From assembly GCA_020744425.1 (NCBI GenBank), contig JAGMUV010000009.1:558001-622000 (forward strand): DNA of 64,000 nucleotides, in the 5' to 3' direction. Position numbers and translations under genes: made by a program. The notes beneath the pieces are model-generated. The model did not search any database and was not told where the DNA came from. It saw only the letters and a list, made by a program, of their open reading frames with translations. The DNA comes from Dactylonectria macrodidyma. Its lineage: Eukaryota > Ascomycota > Sordariomycetes > Hypocreales > Nectriaceae. The stretch's first letter is position 1, and each line of letters begins with the position of its first letter. Shown here piece by piece: positions 47,471 through 58,858 of this stretch.

Positions 47471-49018
47471 ATGGCCATCAAGAGCGTCCCTCGTCAGTCG
47501 CTGACGGTGATTGACAACCGCACAGGAAAAGCATATGAGCTACCAATTAAGCACAACTCCGTTCTCGCCACAGACATTAAGAAGATCAAGGCCGAGCAAC
47601 AAGATGACCGACCAGAGGACGAGACGAACCAGGGCCTGAGGGTCTATGATCCCGCCTACATGAACACGGCCGTGGTCCAGAGCAAAATCACCTACATCAA
47701 CGGCCTCGAGGGAATCCTCCGGTACCGCGGATATCCCATCCAGCAGCTCGTCGACAAGAGCAACTTCCTCGAGTCGGCGTTTCTGCTCTTCTACGGCGAG
47801 CTGCCGACGGCCTCCCAGGCCAGCAAATGGCAGGACGAGATTATGCACCACAACTACGTCCACAGCGACATCGAGGCCATGTTCAAGTCTTTCCGCTACG
47901 ACTCACACCCCATGTCCATGTTGACCTCCGCGTTTGCTACCCTCGGAGCCTTTGCGCCGGAGGCGAACCCCTCGCTGCGAGGCCAGAAGCTGTACACCAA
48001 TGCCGCGTCCGGAGATCTCGAGGCGCTCAAAGTCCTTGACAAGCAGATCCTGCGCATCATTGGCAAGGCGCCCACTCTTGCGGCGGCGGCGTACCGGATG
48101 CGACAAGGCCGTCCCTTCAATCGACCAGCCCAGGGCCTCTCTTACACTGGAAACTTCCTCTATCTCCTCGACCACCTGTCCGGCAGCGAGTACCGCCCGC
48201 ACCCCGTGCTCGAAAAGGCGCTCGACGCGCTATTCATCATCCACGCCGACCACGAGGTCAACTGCTCGACGGCGACAGTGCTCCAGGTCGGGAGCTCCCT
48301 GGTCGACCCATACAGCGTGGTCGCGGCCGGATGCGCCGCGCTCTACGGGCCGTCGCACGGCGGCGCGTCCGAGAGCGCCATCCGCATGCTGATGGAGATT
48401 GGGTCGCCCGAGAACGTGCCCGCCTTCATGGAGAAGGTGGAGAAGCGCGAGCGCGTGCTGGTGGGATTCGGCCACCGCGTCTACAAGAACGTGGACCCCC
48501 GCTCGACGGCCATTCGACAGCTCGCTGAGGAGGTCTTCAAGGTCACGGGCCGGAACCAGCTCCTCGACACGGCCCTCGAGTTGGCTAAGTATGCCCGGGA
48601 GAGCGAGTTTATGCGCAGCCGGAACCTGTACCCCAACGTCGACTTTTACTCGGGTTTGATCTACCAAGCCATGGGTTTCCCTCTAGAGTATGTCACCTTC
48701 CAACACTCCTGACCTTGAAATGCTAACTAAGAAACCAGCTTCTACCCGGTTCTATTTGCCGTGCCTCGCTGTGTCGGGTGGCTGGCCCACTGGCGGCAGC
48801 AAATGCTGAACCCCTCGGGCGTCAAGATCTGGCGACCCAGGCAACTGTACCTGGGCTACGGGGAGAGGGACTACGTCGAGGTCGGCGACAGGCAGGCCAA
48901 GGCGGACGCCACCCCATTCGATGCCCCCACGCAGGTCAACCACGGAGGAGACAGCAAGAGGAACAACCTCGCCACTTACAAGGACGAGAGAGGCGAGGTG
49001 TTGAAGCCGAAGCTGTGA
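47471..49018 (+). CDS. Citrate synthase family enzyme, non-mitochondrial type (498 aa)
   Basis: Two exons (47471-48687, 48739-49018) give 498 aa; the intron has GTATGT, a GCTAAC branch site and CCAG. The catalytic triad of the fold is visible: the first His in the HADHEVNCSTA helix, the second in GPSHGGASESA, and the Asp in GFGHRVYKNVDPRS. There is no mitochondrial presequence; the protein starts MAIKSVPRQSLTVIDN. The C-terminus PKL resembles a weak type 1 peroxisomal signal. The sequence looks closer to the second citrate synthase group of filamentous fungi (the CitB type, some members in alkylcitrate clusters) than to the mitochondrial enzyme. No fatty-acid synthase lies within the window. 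It condenses acetyl-CoA, or possibly a longer acyl-CoA, with oxaloacetate. The chain-length preference cannot be read. Confidence 0.92.
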
Positions 49019-51489
49019 AGGAGCAATTAGTTTGGAGGTTGAGTGGCTGCCTCCTATGCTGTATAGATGTCGTACGAATACCCATGTGCTGAGCATTATA
49101 GTCGCTGCGCAACCAGATTGTGCTGGGAACAAGAACCAATTTGAGATGTCTTGTACACTTGTCCTGTCTGCACCCAGTGGTCACGGTTTTGTCCTACATA
49201 AGGCGCATTCGCAATGGGGACCCATCCGCGCTCTTGAATGCGCCCATGTTTCTACCAAAGTAAGGCCATATAACGAGTTCGCATGGAGTGCGTACTGCTA
49301 GTTCGCCCGTCCCGGTGGCAGTTCCCATAGCACCCCCATCCACATTACGCAACTTAGGAAACTCCATGTTTGGGGGCTCGTTTATTTAATTTTGTGTATC
49401 CTGATCATCTGCAGTCTACCACGTAGACACGGCCCAACCACAGTGAACATCAACGCACATTGTTTCTCTTGGAACATGGTTTTGCTCGGTATACGGTGCA
49501 TTGAAAGGCAACTCCAAGGCTCTTACGCCTGCGCTTGAGCATCACTTTGGAGAAGGGGTTATCTACACCTCCAATGCTCAGCAAAGCAATGAAATGGTTA
49601 GCCTTGACCGGTAGACATATCATGCCCGAGTTTCTAGCCTTAGTGACTTGGCCGTGTCCCCTCATTTGTGTTATATCTCCGAAGTTATATCCTCAAGAAC
49701 AAGCAGCTCCGAGGATATCTGTCAAGATGTAGTGGGCCACCATCCGTCAGATAAACACGCAACGCCCGCTCCACCTCCCATATAGTAACAAAGTCCGAGC
49801 TGGATCGTTAATTCACCGAGATTTGAGCGGTCTGCAGTCTTCTCGCCCGGACACTCGGAATGTTCGACGCCCGCCGCTCCGGCCACGTGTATGTAATGAG
49901 AAATGCTGTTATTGTGGGGGTGGGCCGAGTTGCGGTTCCGGCGTCTTCTCTAGAGATCGGCGGGCCGCCGGCGGGTGGGTAGAGACGCCCGCCGGAGCGC
50001 CTGTGAGGCGGTGGGGGATTATTAATGAGTTTGCAAAAAATAATAATAATAAATTAAGCCGATCGGAAACGATGTCTAGACAAAGAAGGAGAGAAAACGT
50101 GTGCTTGGCCGGATTCTCGGATCATTGGAAGGGGGGGGGGGGGGGGGGAGACGGGGGACTGGCGGTGGGCAAGGAATGAGCGGTGCGGGCGCTCGTATGT
50201 GGGTGGGCAGCATGGGGATATTGTCGGGCGAAGGACGGAGGTCCGAGAATGCTTCAAGGCACAGTCTGGTGGTGAGCAGCAACGGGATGGCTAGGAAATC
50301 AATAATAAAGATCCAAATGTGAGACAAGACAGCGTCACCATGTCGTAGAGGCTGTGTCTTTGTCGCTTGTGTTGGTTGCTTCGTGTGAATCGTGACCACC
50401 ACTTGAGTCCACCATCTGAGAACCTCTTGAGACCACCGTCTGTCAAAACAGTCGCACGGTATCGCAGTTCAGCAATGAGCGCTGGCGAGATGCAATTACC
50501 TAACATTGACCTAACCAGCCGACGCTCGCGGGGTGGCTAGTCGCGGCTGCCAGCGGCCGCGGACGCTGACATCCCACGTTCCCGGTGGCCGGCGGCCGTC
50601 CTTGCGAAAGATATCGTCGAGGAGGTCAGAACAGACGACTGGGCCGTCGAGTGAAGGCATCGCCAGGCTTGGGGAGGCAACCGCACACGGCGAAAAAGAT
50701 AGGCTAGATGTCGTCAGTCATGGGGATGTTGGGGAAGATGGAGAAGGGGGAGAAAAGGAAAAGCAAGATCCAGGGACGCGGGATGGGCTTCTAGAAAGAT
50801 GCGGCACGAACAGGGCCAAGGCCAAGGGACGTGGGTGCGCTGGCCAACAAGAGCCCAGAGGCGTCCCGGTCCTAGGTCGGAAGCGGCTTAAGCCCACCGG
50901 GCGACCGATGACGGACAGAACGAAACCCCACCGCCGCATCCAAATGCTTGCAATCCCCCGCATGCGACGTCTGTTTCTCTTACTACGCAGCAGTTTCTCT
51001 TACCACACCACAACGTAATATCGCACGCCGCATGCGCCCAGGCGAGTCAAGTCAATCGCACCGAGAACGAAACTTTCCCTGGAAAAGGAGCTATGTTACG
51101 TGTGCCGGGTTAGTGGGCCCCTGGATCTCTGGACCGGGACCCTGGGTCCATCCCTCTTCTCTCAGACCATCGCTGGGTCTTCCGTGAGATCCATCCCTTT
51201 AAGTCATTAGCCGGCGGCGGCCGATTGCAGCCATCAAAAAAGTCACCGCAAGATAAAACGGACCCGGTAGCCAAAGATAGATAAAAGCGCCCTGCTTCGT
51301 CTTGTTCCCTCCTCAGTTTTCTCTCTCCTCTTCATCTTTGCTTCAACAGTACCCCTGAGATTGACATCCTCTGCATCTTTGCTCTCACCTGTCACATCCA
51401 GAAACTACGTCATTCGTGTACCCCCACCACTCCCACTTTGACACGTGAAGACCCTTCATTGCCCTCCACCCAATCCAACAATCGTCAAA
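49019..51489. other. Gene-free region between citrate synthase and arginase
   Basis: About 2.5 kb. No supported gene; it contains a short AATAAT microsatellite near 50036-50052, an 18-G run and, toward 51489, the C/T-rich arginase promoter and leader. Confidence 0.5.
50131..50148 (+). repeat. Homopolymer of 18 G
   Basis: An uninterrupted G run in noncoding DNA; the second long G tract within 4 kb. Confidence 0.85.
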
Positions 51490-52593
51490 ATGAACACAGG
51501 CGTTGTCCACAGCCGCTTTCTCTCCCAGCCCGATGAGCTCGGCGTTGTCGCCGTGGGCTTCTCCGGTGGCCAGGTATGTCTAGCTTCACCATTCGCTTGC
51601 CAATTCGCCTTGCTAACGTTTCCTCCCCCGCCAGACCAAGGATGGTGTCGACGATGGCCCAGCCGTCCTGATCGAGTCCGGCCTGCTCGAAGAAGTCAAG
51701 ACCGAGCTCGGCTACAAGATCTTTGGCGACCAGACCGTCCAACAGTTCAAGGACCTCATCCCCGCCTCCGACCCCGACTACCGTGGCATGAAGAAGGCCC
51801 TCCACGCCTCGGCTGTCACCCGCTCCATTGCCAACCAGACCTACGAACAGTCCGTCCAGGGCCGCATGGTCCTCACTCTCGGCGGTGACCACAGCATTGC
51901 CATTGGCACCATTGCCGGCACCGCCAAGGCCACCCGAGAGCGCCTCAACCGCGAGATCGCTGTCATCTGGGTCGATGCCCACACCGACATCAACACCCCC
52001 GAGTCCAGCGACAGCGGTAACATCCACGGCATGCCCGTGGCTTTCCTGACTGGCCTCGCCAAGGAGGACAAGGAGGAGTACTTTGGCTGGATCAAGGACG
52101 ACATGCGCATCAGCGTCAAGAAGATTGTCTACATTGGTCTGCGATCCGTCGACATTCCTGAGCGTAAGATCCTAAGGGAGAACGGCATCAAGGCCTTTAG
52201 CATGTTTGACATTGACCGGTAAGTCCTTGTGGAAACTCTCGGCGTGGTTTGCGTTGGAGGAAGCTGACAGTCGTTTTTAGCCACGGTATTGGCCGAGTCA
52301 TGGAGATGGCCCTTGGCCACATCGGAACCGACACCCCGATCCACCTGTCCTTTGACGTCGATGCCCTCGACCCCATGTGGGCTCCCAGCACCGGCACCCC
52401 CGTACGCGGCGGCCTGACCCTGCGTGAGGGTGACTACATCTGCGAGAGCGTGCACCAGACTGGCAACCTCGTGGCCGTGGACCTAGTCGAGGTGAACCCC
52501 AAGCTGGTCACCGCCGAGGATGTCGGTGCCAACGAGACGATTCGTGCGGGCTGCTCCCTGGTGCGGTGCGCCCTCGGCGAGACGTTGCTGTAG
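51490..52593 (+). CDS. CAR1: Arginase (326 aa)
   Basis: Three exons (51490-51573, 51635-52218, 52281-52593) give 326 aa, the normal length. All binuclear manganese motifs are present: GGDHSIAIGT, the DAHTDINTP box followed by SSDSGNIHGMP, and SFDVDALDP with the adjacent GTPVRGGLTLRE. It hydrolyses arginine to ornithine and urea in the cytosol, feeding nitrogen use and polyamine synthesis. The first exon encodes the N-terminal strand (VVAVGFSGGQ) and its length fits other fungal arginases. Adjacent genes are functionally unrelated. A long C/T-rich leader precedes the ATG, as in highly expressed fungal genes. Confidence 0.97.
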
Positions 52594-54242
52594 ATGCCTC
52601 CAATTGGAGGGATAACGAATTGGAGACGAATAGGGCACGGATGAGCAAGTGACGGAGTTAACGGATTAGCATATGATACCACCTCTTGAGTTGAAGGAAT
52701 GATTAACAGGCCGGCGCAATATAGGACTCCTAAAAAAAAGGAGTAACGAGATCACTCTCGAACAAAATAGAACGACGCGTATTCCTCAGGAAACAAACAT
52801 TAGGTTCCTTGTCCTTGATTGTGAAGATGTGGGAGTGCCGTATTATCTAAATATGAAGGCCTAATGTGCTGGTTAGGAGCAAATGCGTATACAAGGCATT
52901 CGTTTCGCTTTAGATTTGTCTATCTCGGACAGCCTCACTTTCTTTCCGCCATCGGGTTGGTGGTGCTGAGGATGAGGCGATGGCGCATGTCTGTGCAAGG
53001 TGCAGCCCAGTAGCAAGTGACAGCACAACAGTGGAGGCTGTCGAATGCCAGCACCGAGGGACCGGCCAACCCAGGTCGACCGTTATCATGACACCGCACT
53101 TTAATTAAATCCCATCGGAAAAAGGGGATCTAGAGGCTGGAAAAAACCAGGGTCAGGCTTCTCTTTTAATTTTCGGGCAACGTGGAACCACACGAGAAGC
53201 CATTTCTTCCCACGTCAATTGAACAAAGCTTCTTCTGTCCCGGCGGCTCGGCCACTCCCCTGAGGTTATTCCCCAGCCATCGCCTTTTTCAGGGCGGGAA
53301 GGCCCCACTGCGTCCACTCAAAAGGCACTGAACCCACTAAAATGCCTGGCCCCCAACCACCCGCCGAATACTTCAACAGGGGGATTCGCGATGCAATAAA
53401 TTCGTATTAATGGGCATGTACCTCGAAAAGCCACCATTCTTTTAGGCTGGGCTTTGTCTCTCCGAGTTTTTGTGTGTTTACTAATTTAAAACCTCGCGCT
53501 TTCAACAACACTGCTGGGATAGACGCCATTCCGCTCGACGCATCTTCCATCCATCCCTCGGCTTCGACGACAGTGACAGCCGACGCCTCGACTGCTGCAT
53601 AACCGAAACTCTCCACCTCCCTTGGCCAAGACAGCCGCCACGACAGCGAACTCTCCCAAACTCCACCCGAGAACCGACGTCAACCAGCCCAAGCCTCGAG
53701 CATCATCCATCGCCATCTTACCGCCCTGTTTCCTCAGCTCCAAAACGCGACAACAAGGCGGTCACGAGTCGCCGGCCCGCTGCATTTACCGCTCAGGGGG
53801 GATTGCTAGCCTGACGCCGTGGGGGAAGCGTTTTGTTTGGGCGGCGCGTGCCAGAAGACGTGGCAAGGTCGCGGCATTGGGCATTGAGACGAGGGCATTG
53901 TCGCCAGCACGTTTTCTTTCTCGTGTCTTCGGGTTCAGGTGCACGCGAGGTATTCACCGTTTTGTGGTGCTTTTGGTTCCACGAATCTCAGGCTGTCTGA
54001 ACGACGTCACATCCGCGATTGACTTTCGCTTGGCGAAGAGGACCGGACGAAATAATTCGACGACAGCTGCAGAGACCTTTCGATCGGGTTGAAACACCTC
54101 GGCTGCATCTTCCTCCGCCTATCTGTCGCCATTTCCCATAATACTCCGGCCATCCCATCGACGAGTCGACAATTCTCCATCCGACATCAACTCCTCGAAC
54201 TCCCTACCTCCCATCTCCAATCATACACAATCTTCCATCACC
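52594..54242. other. Intergenic region upstream of the MARVEL-like gene
   Basis: 1.65 kb. The 156-aa plus-strand frame at 53622-54092 is not supported (rare-codon mix, no domain). The last 200 bp is a C/T- and A-rich leader, so the 5' UTR may be long. Confidence 0.45.
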
Positions 54243-54945
54243 ATGGTCGCCAAATCATCATATACGGCCGGCGGATCGTCGATGACGTACGACGACCAAA
54301 GCCGAGTCATCAGCCATGTCCGCACCTACAACTGGCCACCTCTGCAGCTCAACTTTTGGATCTTCGTCATGCTGCTCTGCTCGTGCGCCATCATCGGCGT
54401 CTTTTCCATCTTCATCCAAACCCAGAACCAGCTTCTTCTACCAATACCTTGGTATGTCGATCCCTCCAAAAGCTCCTTCAGATCATATGTCTAACCAATG
54501 ACTGTTCTGCGCAGGTACTTTCCTTACCTCATCACCGTCGCCGCGCTCGCCATCCTCTTCGTCGCCGTCATATTCTACCTGATTGCTGAACGACGACTGT
54601 TGCCAGCGATTGTCATGATAGGGGCGTTTATGCTCTTCATCCTCTGGCTCGTGGGCTTGGTTGTTGTTGGCATTCAACTGTTCGGACCCGACAGGTCCAT
54701 CAACAGCGTGTGCAGTATCGAGGTGTTTGGCCGTAACCCTACGGGACAAACGGAAGAGACGATGGCATGGTTGCAACAGAGGAACATTTGTACGTGGTTC
54801 TGTTTTCTTCCGATATGGGGTTCGTTGCTAACAAGTATCCGAAATAGGTCAATCATGGCAGTTGGTCTTTGCGATGAGCTTGACTGGCGTCCTCTTCCAA
54901 GTCTGGGTCATGGTCATGTCGTACCAAGTGTTTGCCAACTCATGA
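54243..54945 (+). CDS. MARVEL-like four-helix membrane protein (193 aa)
   Basis: Three exons (54243-54451, 54515-54789, 54848-54945) give 193 aa. Four hydrophobic helices are evident: about 37-59 (FWIFVMLLCSCAIIGVF), about 73-95 (LITVAALAILFVAVIFYL), about 100-125 (IVMIGAFMLFILWLVGLVVV) and about 167-190 (LVFAMSLTGVLFQVWVMVM). Short polar ends and one longer loop (GPDRSINSVCSIEVFGRNPTG) between helices 3 and 4 fit the MARVEL-type membrane-apposition fold common in fungal plasma membranes. The N-terminal 35 residues are Ser/Tyr-rich and cytosolic. The specific role is unknown. Splice junctions preserve frame and give a stop directly after VFANS. Confidence 0.85.
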
Positions 54946-56529
54946 AGGCAAGCGAGAGATACCTAGCTGCGAGTGCTAGCCTCCGCAAACATAGCATATT
55001 CTTGCCGCACGCTTCCATTGCATTGAAACGAGCAGATGGAGCGAGGGTTTGATGACGGCTAGGGACGAATTTATACGGGATACGAGGAAACGATGCATCA
55101 TAGCGAGGAAACGGAGTCGATGATTTAAAATGCACTAATGGGAAACACTACATAGAGTCAGCATCACACGGCGTTTATTGCCGTCCCGGAAGAAGGGTCT
55201 GGCCTGAAGAACGAACAACAGGCTGCATATTGCTGAGGGGTTAAGGTGGAATCTCGTCGAAGAATGACTGGAGATACGGGGACAGAGTTGGAGCTCGGAA
55301 ACGAAGCTTGATACTGGAGTCTGATAATAATGCATAGCACCAACCTTGAGAGATCAACCTGTCGGTCTGGTCACAAACCTACTGTCTGTTCATGCCTCCT
55401 CCTATGACCCCGCTTCACGGCACATATTGGCTCCCTCCCGAGCGTACCGTAAATGGGGCTGTTCAAATGTGGATATCATTGCGGCGCGTTGGTTCTTCTC
55501 CAGCTCGGCCAAGAACCCATGCAGTTTCAGTCCAAGCAAAAGCGGTGTCTCGGCGGCAGTGCAACACTAGCAGGCGGCCTCTTCGCGCCGTCGTGGATAG
55601 CTGTCAACTAGGTACTAGTTAAGATGATAGTAAGATGCCGGGCAATCTTTCATGCCGCGTCGTTTCTTTTTTCAGCTGTTCAGTCAGGCAAGCTCGCACA
55701 GCCCCCCTTCCCCCCGCCCGCCATGTTGGTGTCCAGTGACGGGGGTCTGGATCAGCTGGGTAGGGTAGGCGGGGGACGGAGGCGTGGTGTATCTTTGTCA
55801 TTCGATGAACAGAGTGTCTAGATAGCTGTGTGTGAGGTTGTTTGTCTCTGATGAGACTTTGCCCTGTTGCCGCCTCATCTGTAACAGTCCTGAAGACGAG
55901 AGTTTCACCTCAACAACAAGCCTCGCCCCGCGGACCCGGTCGCACTCCCGAATGGCTCTCCGATGAATGTGAATCTCCTCACGCAAATAACCTTACGACC
56001 CCTCCCCCCCGCAACACCATCTGCACCCGAACCCGAAAGCTTGTCGCGGACCCGGTGACTTCTTAGCCGGCTGCTACTGGCCCACGATAAGCAAAGCCCG
56101 CCGACCACAATTGGCATTGGCCGGACGCGGGTTCAACTTCGACCGACCTGCGCTTGAAGCACAGGGTCTAAGAGCAGGGTCTAGAATGACGTAGCGGGGT
56201 TTTCTTACGCCCCTTGGGCCCCCGTTGGCTGGATCTCTGAAGGAGGGAGGGGTCTTCAGGTGGGTTTGGGTCTAACCGCGAGCTTGCAAGCTAGGATGGG
56301 GAGAAAGCTGGAGGAGGAGGAGGAGGAGGGGTGAGAGGATGGGAAAGACGAGCATTGCATGGGGGTTTGTCCCATCCCAGTCCGGCAGGGTCTGAACTGT
56401 GGCTGGCAGGTATAAGAAGGACCCTGAATTCCACCGGTTTTTACTTCCTCTTGGCAAGCCATCTTCTTCTCATACTTCACCACTACCACCAACCAACAAA
56501 CCTAAACCAACCCCCACTACAACCATACA
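54946..56529. other. Gene-free region upstream of the 73-aa gene
   Basis: 1.6 kb without a supported gene. Near the 3' end a GGA-rich stretch (about 56310-56330) and a TATAAGA at 56411-56417 precede the small gene. Confidence 0.5.
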
Positions 56530-56891
56530 ATGGATTTCCTCAAGAAGGCCGCCAGCAGCGTCTCCGGCGAGAAGAAGGCCGAGAACCCCGGCCAGCCCAA
56601 GCAGGACTACGTCGACAAGGGTAAGCAGCACTCACTCTCTCTTTTTGCCCCGCGATGAGGGATTCATGGGAACATTCTGCTCACGCTTTCTTAGCCTTCG
56701 GCATGGGCGCCAAGAAGGCCGGCTACAACGTCGACGCCAAGACGACCGAGAAGATCACCGATGCCGGTCGCGGCATGTTTGAGAAGTTCACTGGGTTAGT
56801 AGTTCTACAATATCCGCCGCTTCCGTTCTTGCAGCACGCTAACGTGGATGGGATCTACAGCAAGAAGGTCTCCGACAAGGTCTCCAACTAG
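56530..56891 (+). CDS. Small hydrophilic protein of unknown function (73 aa)
   Basis: Three exons (56530-56620, 56695-56794, 56861-56891) give 73 aa, too short and too split for simple ORF calling. The protein is Lys/Gly/Asp-rich and Cys-free: MDFLKKAASSVSGEKKAEN, then DYVDKAFGMGAKKAGYNVD, then KITDAGRGMFEKFTG, ending KKVSDKVSN. It looks like an intrinsically disordered or amphipathic-helix protein of the small stress-induced kind. That is inference from composition. Consistent codon bias (AAG, GTC, GCC), clean GT-AG introns and a TATAAGA box about 120 bp upstream support a real, well-expressed gene. Confidence 0.8.
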
Positions 56892-57400
56892 AATCGGGGA
56901 TGAGATGCACTAAGAGGATGTGCAAATGGGTTATTTTTATTTGGGCAGTTTAATTCCCCAGGTCGTGATGATCACAGTTATGATGGATACCAAATGTTAA
57001 TGAACATCTTTTCCTCGTTACGTGTTGGCGTGCCATTGCCATGTGTTGCATGAGATGTGCCGCCTGCAAGTGATGTCACGTTGCGCAGGTGTGCTAACTG
57101 GGTTGCTAGCTGGGTTGCTGTCTTGTCTCATGGTTGATTCAAACGTCAGCCAAGTATTCCGATACTACCTCGGGCTGGGCATCTATTCCTGAAGCCTGGT
57201 CAGATCGTACGATTAGTGATATTCCGCCTGGTTTGAAACGTTGAGAAAGGTAAGCCGCATGCTGCCCGCGGTAGATCAAAAACCGTTGCCAATGGAATCA
57301 AGATACCTGCGCCTTTCCACACTTCTAACATATACGTCTCCCAAGAGGTTGCCGGATCTTAGTTAATGGAACAAAGATAGTGGGCAGTAGGATATGACTC
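56892..57400. other. Convergent region between the 73-aa gene and the tail-anchored protein gene
   Basis: 509 bp of 3' flanks; no gene seen. Confidence 0.5.
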
Positions 57401-58584
57401 TCATGGTGGCCCATGAAGGCCTTTGAAGGAAGCATACACTTGCAAAGCACCTTCAATACTTTGCACCAAACCAAAGAAGATCGTCAACACAAGGACGAGA
57501 ACGGCTACCCAGAATGTGTACCTAGACCAGTATTAGCGGACGGCTTTACGTTAACAAGACTTGCTGTTGAGGAACCGTACCATTGGACGCCGTTCCGCCT
57601 ATCATGCCACCATTGCGACAAAGATTTGGGCTGTGCTTCGTCAAAGACCTGCTTCAACACGACAAGTCGGTCATTCCAAAATCTGAACTTTTCAGTCTGC
57701 CGATGGTCCGTCTTCAGTTGCCCGCACTGGATGACTCGTTTGTCAAGGCCAGCGTCGGACAGCTTGGAGAACCACTTCCTCGTTTCCACGTCTGAGGATG
57801 GGAAGAGAAGTGCTAATGTCTGCAACGTCTCATCTGCGAGGCCTTTGGGTAGTAAGGAGTCGGCACTGCCACGGAAAATCAGTGCAAACACGCATTGAGC
57901 AGTTGAGGAGAATTCGCACCTTTGCCGTTGTACTTCTAGGAACGAAGCATGATGGAAGACATGTACACGTCGATCGTCATCGGTCAAGCGCAGATGATCT
58001 ACCAAGTTATCCGTCCAGACAATATCGAGCCCTGCAATACGGCACAAGTTGCGCGCGGTGAATATCTTCTCCATCCTGACATTCTCTTTGGCGAGCTGGG
58101 CAACCCCAGGATCAAAGTAGGCCGACACAAAGCTCTCCAGGGACCCATCACTCCAACGAAGTTGACTCCTGCCAGAGAAGCCGTACGCGAAGCTGCAGAA
58201 GCTCATCATCAAAAGCAGACTAGCGGCCAAGTCTATCGAGTTTTCTAGCATCTCGTCCTCGTTATCGTGAAGCGTTGTGAGTTTCTCTCGCAGCTCGACC
58301 TTGATGTCATGGCGCAGCATCCCGCTTTTGAGCTTGCGGATGCAATCAGCCACATCGCGGTGCGATCGGAGAGCCACGTATCGCCCCCCGTTGTGAAGAG
58401 CTCTGGCACATTCTTTGTTGTAGTACGTCCAGAACGATTGCAGGTCATAGTCGACGCTGTTGAGGTGCTGATCTTGGTGCCGGTAGGCCCAGTATTCGCT
58501 GGATATCGTCGTTTTGGTCAGTTGCGACAACGGAAGATCCAGCAGGCTCGAATCGAGCTCAATCTTGTCTGCCATTGTCGCCAT
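57401..58584 (-). CDS. Tail-anchored fungal protein of unknown function (374 aa)
   Basis: Two exons (58584-57581, 57521-57401) give 374 aa. The apparent 359-aa single-exon frame ends in intron sequence. Splicing at GTACGG...TCTAG restores QWWHDRRNGVQWYTFWVAV and a C-terminal membrane helix (FWVAVLVLVLTIFFGLV) followed by QSIEGALQVYASF, the hallmark of a widespread but uncharacterised fungal family. The first 300 residues are soluble and helical (SFWTYYNKECARALHNGG, VADCIRKLKSGM). It is probably tail-anchored, with the soluble domain facing the cytosol. It is divergently transcribed from the protease-PNG1 chimera across only 274 bp, so the two may be co-expressed. Confidence 0.85.
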
Positions 58585-58858
58585 GTCAATTGTCTTCTGA
58601 CCTGTTTAGGTCATATGAAAGATCAGGCTCTTTAAACGCTGACGACGATGGGGCGGGTGAGGTAGCCAGCCCTGTTCGGGTGCATGAGGCTGCATCTGCC
58701 ATTGGTGGATGCTTCGCCTCATCATGATGAGCCCCTGCACAGCCCTCATAAGTGCGGCTGAACCCCCTCCATGTAGGGTCGAGTACAGCCATGTTTCTCG
58801 TCACTTGAGAAACCAGACTTCTCATCATTGAGAAAGATGTCATGAAATCCGTTAAATC
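58585..58858. promoter_or_regulatory. Short shared promoter of a head-to-head gene pair
   Basis: 274 bp separate the two ATGs, the shortest divergent spacing in the window. A CATCATGATGAG palindrome-like sequence lies near 58723-58736. A shared control region is inferred from spacing. Confidence 0.5.

Noticed and set aside
53622..54092. 156-aa plus-strand open frame upstream of the MARVEL-like gene
   Set aside because: No domain, no codon bias; it lies in the likely promoter/5' UTR.
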